Source: Chitinophagaceae bacterium (GTDB lineage: Bacteria; Bacteroidota; Bacteroidia; Chitinophagales; Chitinophagaceae). From it: a stretch of 64,000 bases of DNA. The translations under genes were made by a program, and so were the position numbers. Under the pieces are notes generated by a model that saw only the letters and a list, made by a program, of their open reading frames with translations, made no database searches and was not told where the DNA came from. This document shows positions 9,829 to 19,680 of the stretch, piece after piece. Numbering within the stretch: position 1 is the first letter of the stretch; each line of letters starts with the position of its first letter. The DNA lies in the NCBI GenBank assembly GCA_947447825.1, contig CANFLL010000004.1, forward strand, positions 1 through 64,000. Direction: 5' to 3'.

Positions 9829-12456
9829 ATGAATATCACTTCTACCATTTTACGCATAACACTCTCTTTATCATTACTGCTTGCATTTACACAAGTGCAT
9901 TCTCAACAGATTTCGTTTCCTGGAGCAGAAGGTGCAGGAAGGTTTGCAAGCGGCGGTAGAGGAACAGCCAAAGCTCTGACCACTGTTTTTGAAGTTACGA
10001 ATCTTACCGATAAAAACTCCGTTGGTTCTTTGAGATATGCCTGCAGCCAATCTATCAGTAAAGTTCCTTACAGAACAATCGTTTTTAGAGTTTCTGGAAC
10101 TATTCACCTCAATTCAAAGTTGCCAATACCAGCCAATACTACTTTAGCAGGGCAAACAGCTCCTGGCGATGGTATATGTCTTGCAGACTTTCCTACGGTA
10201 ATAAACGGTGACAATGTAATTATTCGTTACATGCGTTTTAGAATGGGCGACAAAAATCAGCTAAAAACAAATCGTGCAAACTGTGGCGTACCAGTAGCAC
10301 CCTTTACGGATACAACTTGTCTGCCCCTTAATGGTAGTGGAGGTGATGATGCACTTGGCGCAATAGGATCAAATAATGTAATTATTGATCATTGTACCGT
10401 TGGTTGGGGGGGAGATGAATCATTAAGTGTTTACAGGGGTGATAGCCTTACACTACAATGGAATCTAATTAGTGAAGGTTTAAATTATTCGTATCATTTC
10501 GAAACCGGAGATAAAGATTTTGAACATCATGGTTACGGTGGAATATGGGGCGGACTACATGCCACTTTTCACCATAATCTATTTGCACATTTTAAAAGTA
10601 GAAATCCGCGCTTTTCTGGTAATAGCACTTACCCAGCCGGCTCTTTCGAGAGTGCAGATTTCAGAAACAATGTAATTTACAATTGGGGTTTGTTTTCAGC
10701 TTATGGTGGCGAAGGTGGACATTACAACATGGTAAATAACTATTATAAATCTGGCCCATCCACTGGTTCTGGAACAAGATACCGCATTGTAAATGTAGAT
10801 AGTAGTGTTGCAGAGGGTTATGCACACTATTATTTGTCTGGCAATTATGTGTATGGTTCTGCAAAGATTACCAATAGCAATTGGTTAGGCGCATACATGA
10901 TGTCAGGTAAAACCGCAGATTCTGGGCGGTCTAGAGTTTCAACCCCTTTTATACCAGACTGGATTCCTTCCTACACAAACACGGCGCAAGAAGCTTACGA
11001 TACGGTTATTAAATATGCAGGGGTAACCATTCCGAGAAGAGATACCCTCGACCAACGGGTAATTAATGATGTAGAAAATAGGATTGGACGGTTGATTGAT
11101 GTACAAGGAGACTATCCGCACGCAACGCCGTATGCTCAAACTGTAAATGCTTGGCCAACACTCAATTCTGATACTGCACCAGTAGATTCAGATCATGATG
11201 GAATGCCAGATAGTTGGGAAACAGCCAACGGACTGAACCCCAATAATGCAGCAGATAGGGGTGTATTTGCTGCTAATGGATATACCAATCTGGAGAATTA
11301 TCTTAATGGTATTACCACTTCTCCCACGCCTATCACTACAAATATTGCCACTGCTACTTGGCCATTATTAACAGATCAATTACCAATCATAAAAGGAAAT
11401 ATTAGCGCTACTAATCAAGTGGTGGGTAGTGGATTAGCTGATATTAGTTATGGAAAAACTTTTGGTACTATCAACGGATGGCAAACTTTAGGAACTACTA
11501 GTTTTTTACCGAAATCCTACACTGCAAATGCGTATTTGCAATACAATGTAACCCCACTTCCGGGAAAGATATTTACGGTTAATGCCATTGGTTTAGCTGC
11601 TTTGGGTGGCGGTGGAACAGGTGTAAAAACAGCGGTGTATTACTCGCTAGATAGTTTTGCTACTGCTAACCCAATTGCAGGAGGATGTTTTTATAATGGT
11701 GCTACATCAACTGCTTTAAGTACTAGTCCTATTTCTCTTTTAAGTTCCAATTCCGCTTCTCTTGCCGGAGAACAAGCTAGTAGCTCGCCAACATCTATCA
11801 CCGTATTGCCCAATCAAACTTTGTCTTTAAGGGTTTATGTGTGGAATACAAGTACGGCAAACAGGTACTTTGCCAATCAGAATGTAACCATCAATGGCAT
11901 TACTTCCGATGCACCTCTATCCGTAAATCTTGCTGACTTATCCGCTGAAGTTATAAATGAGAAAGTAAGGCTTAACTGGAATACAGTTAATGAAACTAAC
12001 ATGAAAGCTTTTGAAGTTGAAAGAAGCACTGATGCACAAACATTCGTATTTGTAGAAAAGATTGCTGCTAAGAATTTGACAAATAATAATTATCAATTTA
12101 CGGATGATAATAAACTTGAGAACACTGTTTACTATCGATTAAAAACAATAGAAAAGGATGGCAAATATGCTTACAGTAAAATAGTGAAAGTTGTTTTGGG
12201 TAGAAATCAAATGACAGCTAAGTTGTTTCCTAATCCGGTTAATAGTCAATTAACTGTGTCATTAAATACTTTTTCGGGTAATAGGAATGCCGAGATATTA
12301 TCTATCGTAGGAAAGAAATTAATGCAGTTTACCATAGAGAATGGTGTGGTTTCTAAAACCATTGATGTATCTAAATTAGGTAAAGGGCAATATTTATTAG
12401 TAATAAAGGGAGGATTGCAAAGTGAAAGCACCACACTAAAATTCGCTAAAGAATAG
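9829..12456 (+). CDS. Secreted pectate-lyase-like protein with T9SS-type C-terminal domain
   Basis: FPGAEGAGRFASGGRGTAKALTTVFEVTNLTD; DHCTVGWGGDESLS; C-term KLFPNPVNSQLTVSLN...LGKGQYLLVIKGG. Confidence 0.88.
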   Translation: MNITSTILRITLSLSLLLAFTQVHSQQISFPGAEGAGRFASGGRGTAKALTTVFEVTNLTDKNSVGSLRYACSQSISKVPYRTIVFRVSGTIHLNSKLPIPANTTLAGQTAPGDGICLADFPTVINGDNVIIRYMRFRMGDKNQLKTNRANCGVPVAPFTDTTCLPLNGSGGDDALGAIGSNNVIIDHCTVGWGGDESLSVYRGDSLTLQWNLISEGLNYSYHFETGDKDFEHHGYGGIWGGLHATFHHNLFAHFKSRNPRFSGNSTYPAGSFESADFRNNVIYNWGLFSAYGGEGGHYNMVNNYYKSGPSTGSGTRYRIVNVDSSVAEGYAHYYLSGNYVYGSAKITNSNWLGAYMMSGKTADSGRSRVSTPFIPDWIPSYTNTAQEAYDTVIKYAGVTIPRRDTLDQRVINDVENRIGRLIDVQGDYPHATPYAQTVNAWPTLNSDTAPVDSDHDGMPDSWETANGLNPNNAADRGVFAANGYTNLENYLNGITTSPTPITTNIATATWPLLTDQLPIIKGNISATNQVVGSGLADISYGKTFGTINGWQTLGTTSFLPKSYTANAYLQYNVTPLPGKIFTVNAIGLAALGGGGTGVKTAVYYSLDSFATANPIAGGCFYNGATSTALSTSPISLLSSNSASLAGEQASSSPTSITVLPNQTLSLRVYVWNTSTANRYFANQNVTINGITSDAPLSVNLADLSAEVINEKVRLNWNTVNETNMKAFEVERSTDAQTFVFVEKIAAKNLTNNNYQFTDDNKLENTVYYRLKTIEKDGKYAYSKIVKVVLGRNQMTAKLFPNPVNSQLTVSLNTFSGNRNAEILSIVGKKLMQFTIENGVVSKTIDVSKLGKGQYLLVIKGGLQSESTTLKFAKE

Positions 12457-12627
12457 ACGAGAAAACAAATATCTTTTTCATGTAAACGAGAATTGATGAT
12501 GACCTCGAAAGTACAGCGTTGTTTTGCTATGCAATATGATATTTATTGTACTTACAATTATTCTTCCTGAATATCCCAGAATGGGTTTCTATTTAAGTGA
12601 AATATGGAGGTTATAATTACTATCCCT

Positions 12628-12843
12628 TTATTTCAAGCGATTGAAAAATGTGTCTTCTTCAATTCCGATAGAAGGATTGGCTTGGTAAGATGCCAGACGT
12701 CTGATAGATTCTTCTTGATGCCAAGCAGGTATAGGTTGTTCCAGAATATCTATGGCATCCATTAGTTTTAAGTCTTCAATTATAGCCGCGGCGTATTCCT
12801 TTTTTATGGCTATTTGATAAATGTTATTATTCATAAACATCAT
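12628..12843 (-). CDS. Small hypothetical protein, possible antitoxin-like
   Basis: 71 aa; IPAWHQEESIRRLASYQANPSIGIEEDTFFNRLK resembles addiction-module antitoxin tails; no adjacent toxin seen. Confidence 0.5.
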   Translation of the reverse strand: MMFMNNNIYQIAIKKEYAAAIIEDLKLMDAIDILEQPIPAWHQEESIRRLASYQANPSIGIEEDTFFNRLK

Positions 12844-13058
12844 TTTTTCTAAATCTACCTATAAACCACCATACCCTGTTTCTAAATTATTAATTGGATT
12901 AAAAGTTAGAGAAAAGCTATCTAAGCGACTGCACACGCAAAACACGTTCGCTAGCCCTTGTAGATATTAGCGATTGACGTGGACTAGCGGAGAGATTTTA
13001 TTTCATAGGGTTACAAATCATATTCAAAAGTGTGGAATAAAAAACTTTAGCTAACTAG

Positions 13059-13445
13059 TTAGCTAAAACTAAAAGGATTGATGATTTTTAAAGACCTAAT
13101 ATTTTCAAAGTCTTTCGCATTATTAGTAATCAAGGTGTAACCATAAGTTATAGCAGTGGCAGCAATAATGGCATCAGGTGTTTTTACTTTTTTGCCTTTC
13201 CGTAGTTTTATACAGTTGGCTATCACTTCTTCGTTGATGTTTAGAATATTGCTATCCGTAATAAAATCCCTGATACTTTTTTCTTTCTGTGGCGATGTTT
13301 TCCAACATAACAACTCTATTTGGGTAATAATGGAAAGATTAGGTAAGGCATCAATTACTTCATCTAGAAAATTGGTGGCATTAATGGAAAAACAATCAGA
13401 AAGATAATCGGAGATTACATTGGTGTCAATTAAATATTGTTCCAT
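13059..13445 (-). CDS. PIN-domain toxin, VapC-like
   Basis: YLIDTNVISDYLS and TPDAIIAATAITYGYTLITNNAKDFENI. Confidence 0.9.
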   Translation of the reverse strand: MEQYLIDTNVISDYLSDCFSINATNFLDEVIDALPNLSIITQIELLCWKTSPQKEKSIRDFITDSNILNINEEVIANCIKLRKGKKVKTPDAIIAATAITYGYTLITNNAKDFENIRSLKIINPFSFS

Positions 13446-13645
13446 TCTGTTCTCATTTGTTGGATATGCTTGGTCAAATCTTCGCCTTCTTCTTTATTTA
13501 GGATGCCCTTATACTTTTCAGATAATCTTTTGGTAGCAGGGGTCGTTGGTTCTTTTATTATCTTTATCAAACGCAGTTCTTCCAATTGTTTCAGCAAACC
13601 CCTTGCCTTAGGATTAGTTATTTGTATTTGCAGTGTGTTTACCAT
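13430..13645 (-). CDS. Antitoxin partner of the VapC-like toxin
   Basis: 71 aa, overlaps the toxin start, same strand; typical VapBC layout. Confidence 0.75.
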   Translation of the reverse strand: MVNTLQIQITNPKARGLLKQLEELRLIKIIKEPTTPATKRLSEKYKGILNKEEGEDLTKHIQQMRTEWNNI

Positions 13646-13806
13646 AAAACAAAAGTACTATTTTATGTGCATCTTATCAATTATAGATTACTTGGATAAA
13701 AATCGCTGATACTGCACGTGTACTAACTAACTTGTGGCTTCGCTACAATCAAATAGTTATAGTAAAAATGATACTGCAAAAACATTAGCAAACTATCTTA
13801 GCGAAG

Positions 13807-13873
13807 CCACAAGTGACACACTTGCGGTAGCAGCGAGTCCGTGCGGCACCCTGATTTGACTTGCGGCAGCGAG
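13807..13873. repeat. Left inverted-repeat element flanking the R-M module
   Basis: CCACAAGTGACACACTTGCGG...CACCCTGATTTGACTTGCGGCAGCG; near-reverse-complement of 15978-16030. Confidence 0.7.
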
Positions 13874-13949
13874 GGCTGTTATTTATAACTTCTTTTTTAA
13901 AGTAATATTAAAGACATAAATTTGTAACCCTTGTGTAAGGTTAAACAGG

Positions 13950-15188
13950 TTGGTTATGAGTGATTATTTAACATTGGCAGAAGCTTCAGAATTTATAGGG
14001 AAGAGTAAGGAAACCCTAAGACGTTGGGATAGAGAAGGAAAGCTAAATGCTGTCCGTGAACCAATGAGCAACTATAGGGTTTACAGAAAAGCAGAAGTAT
14101 TGTCTTTGTTTTCTGACTTTGTTACGCCGGATATATCTGAATCTATTTCAAACTTTGTTCTTCCCGATCACGGATATACTGTATTGGAGTTGTTTGCAGG
14201 TGCTGGAGGGCTAGCTGTAGGAATAGAAAAAGCAGGATTGAAATGTGTTGCACTAAATGAATTGGACAAATGGGCTTGTCAAACTCTTCGGAATAATCGA
14301 CCGAATTGGAAGGTGTTGGAGGGAGATATAAAGTCCTTCAATTTTGAAGAATACCATAATAAGGTAGATGTCGTAACTGGTGGATTTCCTTGTCAGGCAT
14401 TTAGTTATGCAGGCAAAAAGTTAGGATTGGCAGATGCGCGAGGCACCTTGTTTTATGAGTTTGCACGTGTAGTGAAAGAGGTTAACCCACCAATATGTAT
14501 TGGTGAGAATGTACGTGGGTTATTGAGTCATGAAAATGGAAAAACATTGCAGGGTATGGTTTCTATATTGGACGAGATAGGTTATAATGTTGTTCCTGTT
14601 CAGGTATTAAAAGCTATTAACTATAAAGTTCCCCAAAAACGGGAACGATTAATCTTGGTAGGAATTAGAAAAGATATTGGCTTAAAATACGAATATCCTA
14701 AGCCTTATAAAATGATTTATAACCTAAAGGATGCCCTTAAAAAAGGCGAGCTATTTGATACAGATGTTCCATTGTCCGAAGGTGTAAAGTATCCTAAGAG
14801 CAAAAAAGACGTGTTAGACTTGGTGCCACCAAAAGGATATTGGAGAGACCTTCCATTACATATTCAGAAAGAATTTATGGGGGGAAGTTTTCACCTTGGT
14901 GGAGGTAAGACAGGTATTGCTAGAAGGATTGGATGGGACGAGCCTTGCCTTACCCTAACTTGTAGTCCTGCCCAAAAACAAACAGAACGTTGCCATCCAG
15001 ATGAAACAAGACCTTTTACAGTAAGGGAATACGCCCGCATACAAACCTTTCCCGACGATTGGCAGTTTCATGGTTCAATGGCTCAACAATACAAACAAAT
15101 AGGAAATGCCGTTCCTGTAAACTTAGGAAGGGAGGTTGGTTATTCTATTATCCAGTTTTTAAATGAATACTATAAGATTAAAAAGTAA
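13950..15188 (+). CDS. DNA (cytosine-5) methyltransferase with N-terminal MerR/excisionase-like HTH
   Basis: LELFAGAGGLAVGIEKAG, GGFPCQAFSYAGKK, ENVRGL, QIGNAVPV motifs; N-term LTLAEASEFIGKSKETLRRWDREGKL. Confidence 0.94.
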   Translation: MVMSDYLTLAEASEFIGKSKETLRRWDREGKLNAVREPMSNYRVYRKAEVLSLFSDFVTPDISESISNFVLPDHGYTVLELFAGAGGLAVGIEKAGLKCVALNELDKWACQTLRNNRPNWKVLEGDIKSFNFEEYHNKVDVVTGGFPCQAFSYAGKKLGLADARGTLFYEFARVVKEVNPPICIGENVRGLLSHENGKTLQGMVSILDEIGYNVVPVQVLKAINYKVPQKRERLILVGIRKDIGLKYEYPKPYKMIYNLKDALKKGELFDTDVPLSEGVKYPKSKKDVLDLVPPKGYWRDLPLHIQKEFMGGSFHLGGGKTGIARRIGWDEPCLTLTCSPAQKQTERCHPDETRPFTVREYARIQTFPDDWQFHGSMAQQYKQIGNAVPVNLGREVGYSIIQFLNEYYKIKK

Positions 15189-15891
15189 ATAATGGTGAGG
15201 TTCTTATCTCATTAGCTAAATCACTACATCCTTTTTCAAAGAAATCTTGTGTATCAAGTTCCAAGATACTTAGATTCAGTGCTACAACAAGTTGATCATA
15301 GAACCTAATATATCCAGTTACCCTATGCCAAAAATCCCTACCTATCAGTACGGGATGGGCGGCATCTATTTTTCTGTAATGCATACTCAATTCAGATGGC
15401 TCACCATATAAAACACCTACAATAAAGTCCGAATTGCTAATGCCAGATAGTGCCCTGTTAGTTCTAGCTAGGTTAATTGTGTCGGTAAACTTTTTGATAA
15501 GTGGGTTAACATCTTCCGAGTTAATAGTATTAGGGCCAGATTTCAATTGACACCATTTCTTTCTTGAATCAACTTTGTCTATAAACTCAATATCCATCCC
15601 CTTTATCATTGAACCTTCAGCAATGCCTAAATCAATGAACATACTTTGAATTCTTGTTCCAAAAGAAGTATTGATAGACGTACCAAGAACCCTAGGATAA
15701 TACAATGCTTTTGCAATTCCTTCTGGACTAAACTTTCCATCCAATACCTTTGACAAGTATTTTACTACGATTGGATTTATGTTGTAGGACTTTAGTTTAG
15801 AATGTGTTTTAAGTGAAGAATTGATATGTTGTTCAAAGATATTTTCTTTAAAATATCCCACAATCTTCAGCGTAAGTTCTTGTTCTGTCAT
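15178..15891 (-). CDS. Type II restriction endonuclease, possibly Eco47II/PmeII-like
   Basis: 237 aa, convergent with and overlapping the 3' end of the C5-MTase; KGMDIEFIDKVDSRKKWCQLKSGPNTINSEDV compatible with a D-(E/Q)xK nuclease core. Confidence 0.7.
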   Translation of the reverse strand: MTEQELTLKIVGYFKENIFEQHINSSLKTHSKLKSYNINPIVVKYLSKVLDGKFSPEGIAKALYYPRVLGTSINTSFGTRIQSMFIDLGIAEGSMIKGMDIEFIDKVDSRKKWCQLKSGPNTINSEDVNPLIKKFTDTINLARTNRALSGISNSDFIVGVLYGEPSELSMHYRKIDAAHPVLIGRDFWHRVTGYIRFYDQLVVALNLSILELDTQDFFEKGCSDLANEIRTSPLFTF

Positions 15892-15977
15892 TCAATAAGG
15901 TTTAATTTATTTCCTCAAATATAGTTGGATATAACTGTTATCCTTACTTGTTTTTTCCGTCTTTGTTGGTGTTCCCC

Positions 15978-16030
15978 GATACCGCACGTCAAATCAGGGT
16001 GTCGCTGCCGCAAGTCTGTGACTTGTGGTA
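15978..16030. repeat. Right inverted-repeat element flanking the R-M module
   Basis: CGCACGTCAAATCAGGGTGTCGCTGCCGCAAGTCTGTGACTTGTGG. Confidence 0.7.
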
Positions 16031-16221
16031 TGTAAGCAAGTTCCCCTACATCTCTTACTTCTACCACTCTAATAAATTTTACAAAAAAGAGGTTCTCATA
16101 AGCTGATTTCAAACGGACACTCCTTTTTCTACTTCGTAAAGATGCAGATTTATTTTGTATAACAATAAAATAAAATTGTCACGATGTGTAAATGATTGGT
16201 GCTAGAGTTTATTCGGCAACT

Positions 16222-16254
16222 AACGCTATAAGGGCTTTGAGCCCTTATAGCGTT
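16222..16254. repeat. Perfect 15-bp hairpin
   Basis: AACGCTATAAGGGCT-TTG-AGCCCTTATAGCGTT. Confidence 0.8.
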
Positions 16255-16577
16255 TTGGTGTTTTGCGTATAGATGTGGTGAAGAACGCCAACTTCGACAA
16301 ATGGAAACACCGAAAGCTTCATGCTTTCTGGAAGATGCAATAACTCTCTTCCATCTCCCTCAAAAAACTATTTCAAATTTAATTAGGTTTTATCGAACTT
16401 TCCTTTGAACCTTCACCAGAATTAAAAACTGACTAATTACTAAAACATAAAACGTTGCTTTATGAACACATTAGTAGCTTACAAATTTCTTCTTTGCAAC
16501 GTCCGAAATAGCTGCTATTCAACGGCAGTAATCATTACACAGCTTCAACTAGATGGTTAAAAGGCTTTTTTGCTTCC

Positions 16578-16760
16578 AAGAACAATATCATTCTTAGTAA
16601 GAACAATATCATTCTTGGCAAAAACAATATCATTCTTAGTAAGAATGATATCATTCTTAGTAAGAACAATATCATTCTTGGTAAGAACAAATTCATTCTT
16701 GATAAGAACAATATCATTCTTGGCAAGAACAATATCCTTCTTGGTAAGAACAATATTCAG
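16578..16760. repeat. 21-nt-period palindromic array 1
   Basis: 8 units plus a partial one of AAGAACAATATCATTCTTGGT; one unit has the perfect palindrome AAGAATGATATCATTCTT. Confidence 0.95.
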
Positions 16761-16826
16761 GAAGGGAAAAAGTAAATTGCAATTAACCTCTTTTACATAC
16801 TCGTTTAATCATTAAATTTAAAAAAA

Positions 16827-17495
16827 ATGTCAGACAACAAACCGCTTATACCATCAACAGATGACGGCAAACATGGTTTTTACATAGTTATTGTGCCATA
16901 CATAAATCTGGCTGCCAATCAATTGCGTTTCAATACGCCCGCAGGAATTCTTTCAGCAATGAACACCAATTATGGGCTTTGGAATCCAAATTGGTTAAAG
17001 TATAAGGATGTTTCTCAGTGCACAAAGCCAGTAATTGAATTAAAGGATAGCTTGGAAATTAAGCTTGACGGTAATATTGATGATGTTTATGGGGATATTC
17101 CCGATTCTGTTTTAACGGCCAACGACAAGGCTGTATTTTTAATTTATGCCCGTAAAGCGGCAAGTTCGGCTGTGGTTTCGCCCATAGCACCGGGTTTTGC
17201 AATGGATACTGCGGGTCATTTGTGGGCTAAGTTTCTATTTCACAACACCGCCACGCCTACTAGTAAGGGTGCGCCAACGGGCAATATTGTTTATTACGAA
17301 ACCTACATTGGTGCAGCGGGCATTGCCAATGCCGATGTGGTGTTTAGCAATGGAAACGTAACATCTTCATCAATACATACTTTTCATTTTGATGAAAGTC
17401 AGGTAGGAAAAACTTGTTACGTGCGCTGTTTTTATCAAACAAAAAAAGACGAACGTAGCCCTGCAAGCGTCATTCTTAGCTTTGTGATAATGTAG
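16827..17495 (+). CDS. Hypothetical protein with FN3/Ig-like C-terminal region
   Basis: 222 aa; helical-type N-term plus beta-rich C-term HTFHFDESQVGKTCYVRCFYQTKKDERSPASVILSFVIM. Confidence 0.75.
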   Translation: MSDNKPLIPSTDDGKHGFYIVIVPYINLAANQLRFNTPAGILSAMNTNYGLWNPNWLKYKDVSQCTKPVIELKDSLEIKLDGNIDDVYGDIPDSVLTANDKAVFLIYARKAASSAVVSPIAPGFAMDTAGHLWAKFLFHNTATPTSKGAPTGNIVYYETYIGAAGIANADVVFSNGNVTSSSIHTFHFDESQVGKTCYVRCFYQTKKDERSPASVILSFVIM

Positions 17496-17618
17496 GAGGT
17501 GCTAAGTATTGTGTAAAATAAAAGAAGAGACTGCCCATTGGCACACGTCAAATTAGAATGTGAAACGGACTTGCTGCTACCGCACGTTTCCTCACGTGTT
17601 GATTCGCTAAGATGCTTC

Positions 17619-17677
17619 ACTAGACCATCAATATCCCAATAGTGCAATACTGCTCGAAAATCTGGATGCTAGAAGGG
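17619..17677. repeat. Dispersed palindromic element, copy A
   Basis: ACTAGACCATCAATATCCCAATAGTGCAATACTGCTCGAAAATCTGGATGCTAGAAG. Confidence 0.65.
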
Positions 17678-17683
17678 TTGACC

Positions 17684-17717
17684 AATCCTATAAGGGGCTG
17701 GCAGCCCTTATAGGATT
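17684..17717. repeat. Hairpin related to 16222-16254
   Basis: AATCCTATAAGGG-GCTGGCAG-CCCTTATAGGATT; shares CTATAAGGG/CCCTTATAG with 16222-16254. Confidence 0.75.
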
Positions 17718-17726
17718 TTATCTGCG

Positions 17727-18578
17727 ATGTTATTCTTCTTTACCAAAATCTATAAAGACGTAATCTATATATTTGTGAGAGGGAAATCGTTAGTTTTAGA
17801 TATGAAATTCAAAAGCAGCATTCTTTTTATATTCACAATTTGCACATTGTATAATTGTAATTCTCAGCAAAGTGACAATATTAAGTTTCCCCTAATTTAT
17901 ACGGGCCATTATAGAGAATTAATGGAGGCTTGTGAAAAAGAGGACACCTTCCTCATAGGAAAAATAATGTACAAACACAAATTAAATCCTAATTATGTTG
18001 AATCAAAAAGCTGTATTTCTTTACTTAATTGGTGCATAATTAATCATAAAATTAATTCTACAGAAGCGTTACTAAAAATGGGGGCAGATCCAAATTGGGC
18101 AGACTCTAATTGCACATATCCTCCCCCAATAACCATTGCAACTGAAATGGAGCAACCATTAATTTTTTTAAAATTAATGGTAAAGTATAAGGGTGATGTA
18201 AATGTAAAGTCTTCTAATTTTATAGACCCTAATCCTGGACTAAAAGGTAAATCCCCACTTTACGCAGCTATATATTCTGGAGAAATGGATAAAATAAAAT
18301 TGTTAGTTGATAATGGAGCAGATATTAATTTAAGGATTGATTCTACGCCTAGTCCATTGGCATTAGCATTGCTTCATAGAAAATTAGTTACAGTAAAATA
18401 TTTATTAGATGAAGGAGCAGATTTTAAAGAGTTAAATTTTGTTACTTTAGATGGGGAAAAACTAACTATTTATGATTTTCTTGATAAAATTAAACCAATG
18501 AAAGACACAAATCAAATGGAATTAAAAAAGAAAATAATCGAATATTTAGAATTAAAAAATTACAAACGAAAACAATAG
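17727..18578 (+). CDS. Ankyrin-repeat protein
   Basis: Repeats such as GKSPLYAAIYSGEMDKIKLLVDNGADINLRIDSTPSPLALALLHRKLVTVKYLLDEGADF; likely start at the internal MKFKSSILFIFTICTLYNCNS lipoprotein-like signal. Confidence 0.85.
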   Translation: MLFFFTKIYKDVIYIFVRGKSLVLDMKFKSSILFIFTICTLYNCNSQQSDNIKFPLIYTGHYRELMEACEKEDTFLIGKIMYKHKLNPNYVESKSCISLLNWCIINHKINSTEALLKMGADPNWADSNCTYPPPITIATEMEQPLIFLKLMVKYKGDVNVKSSNFIDPNPGLKGKSPLYAAIYSGEMDKIKLLVDNGADINLRIDSTPSPLALALLHRKLVTVKYLLDEGADFKELNFVTLDGEKLTIYDFLDKIKPMKDTNQMELKKKIIEYLELKNYKRKQ

Positions 18579-18589
18579 ACTAACTCCTT

Positions 18590-18650
18590 CTAGCTCATGA
18601 ATAACCCAACAGTGCAGTACTGCTCTAATATCGGGTGCTAGTTCATTACT
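18590..18650. repeat. Dispersed palindromic element, copy B
   Basis: CTAGCTCATGAATAACCCAACAGTGCAGTACTGCTCTAATATCGGGTGCTAGTTCATTA. Confidence 0.7.
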
Positions 18651-18746
18651 CCCGTTATGGACTGATTGGTTACTTGGTTTAGCATAAGTGAAATATAAAA
18701 TAAACCGCCCCACTCTGCAAAAGGTATATTTGTATAAATACTTGAA

Positions 18747-19295
18747 ATGCAAATAATACAATCCATACAAAACAGGATATACACGATAAGGGGAGAAAGA
18801 GTAATGCTAGATTTTGATTTGGCAGCCCTCTACGAAGTAGAAACAAGGGTATTGAACCAAGCCGTGAAAAGAAACTTGAAAAGATTTCCCGAAGATTTCA
18901 TGTTCAGACTTAGTGTTACCGAGTGGCAAATGATGCAGTCACAATTTGTGACCGCATCCCCTATGTCATCACAAATTGTGATGACATACCCAAGCAAGCG
19001 ACCTTCTGCAGCTTTGCCATATGCTTTTACCGAACAAGGAGTAGCAATGCTTAGTGGCATACTAAACAGTGATAAGGCAATAAATACCAATATTGCCATC
19101 ATGCGAGCATTTATAGAAGTTCGAAAAGTATTGCTTCAACAAACTGATATGCGCGAACAACTGCGGGAAATAAAAGAGCGGATGGGCGAACACGATACCC
19201 AACTAAATCAAATATATGATGCCATGGAAAACCTGCTAGACGAAAAAGCCGCCCAAAGAAAATGGGATGAACGCCAACGGATTGGGTTTAAGTAG
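18747..19295 (+). CDS. ORF6N domain (KilA-N-like) DNA-binding protein
   Basis: IYTIRGERVMLDFDLAALYEVETRVLNQAVKRNLKRFPEDFMFRLS. Confidence 0.92.
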   Translation: MQIIQSIQNRIYTIRGERVMLDFDLAALYEVETRVLNQAVKRNLKRFPEDFMFRLSVTEWQMMQSQFVTASPMSSQIVMTYPSKRPSAALPYAFTEQGVAMLSGILNSDKAINTNIAIMRAFIEVRKVLLQQTDMREQLREIKERMGEHDTQLNQIYDAMENLLDEKAAQRKWDERQRIGFK

Positions 19296-19306
19296 TAAGA
19301 ATCCTA

Positions 19307-19366
19307 TCTAGCCCAAAAATTCAGTACTGCCCAAAAAGTGGGGGTGTTAGTTCATTAGCAAGTGCT
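19307..19366. repeat. Dispersed palindromic element, copy C
   Basis: TCTAGCCCAAAAATTCAGTACTGCCCAAAAAGTGGGGGTGTTAGTTCATTAGC. Confidence 0.65.
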
Positions 19367-19454
19367 ATTTTAGGCAATCAGGGAGTTGAACGAATATCAA
19401 CACAAGAAAAATAGCAACAAAACCTCTTATCTTTAACCTAAATAAAATATTGCA

Positions 19455-19679
19455 ATGAATAATAGTTCAATAAATGCACAAATTAGTTTTCCTGAATTGG
19501 TAGCAATAGTGAAAACACTATCTAATTCAGAGAAACAATTATTAACAGAAGTATTATGGGATGATAATTTTCCAGTATTTGAAGAACATCAAAAGTTAGT
19601 GCAAAACAGAATGGAAAAAGCCAAAAGACAACCAGAAAGAATGTTGAATTGGGATGCTGTTTCTAAATCCTTAGGATAA
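19455..19679 (+). CDS. Addiction-module antitoxin
   Basis: 74 aa; SFPELVAIVKTLSNSEKQLLTEVLWDD...RPERMLNWDAV-type tail; directly upstream of a RelE/ParE-like ORF. Confidence 0.8.
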   Translation: MNNSSINAQISFPELVAIVKTLSNSEKQLLTEVLWDDNFPVFEEHQKLVQNRMEKAKRQPERMLNWDAVSKSLG

Positions 19680-19680
19680 A

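Noticed and set aside
16535-16815. Repeat-encoded ORFs (also 40754-41207, 46028-46237, 57496-57720) as real coiled or heptad-repeat proteins
   Set aside because: 21 is a multiple of 3, so stop-free frames persist on several frames and both strands at once; palindromes explain the sequence better than coding. Ribosome profiling would settle this.
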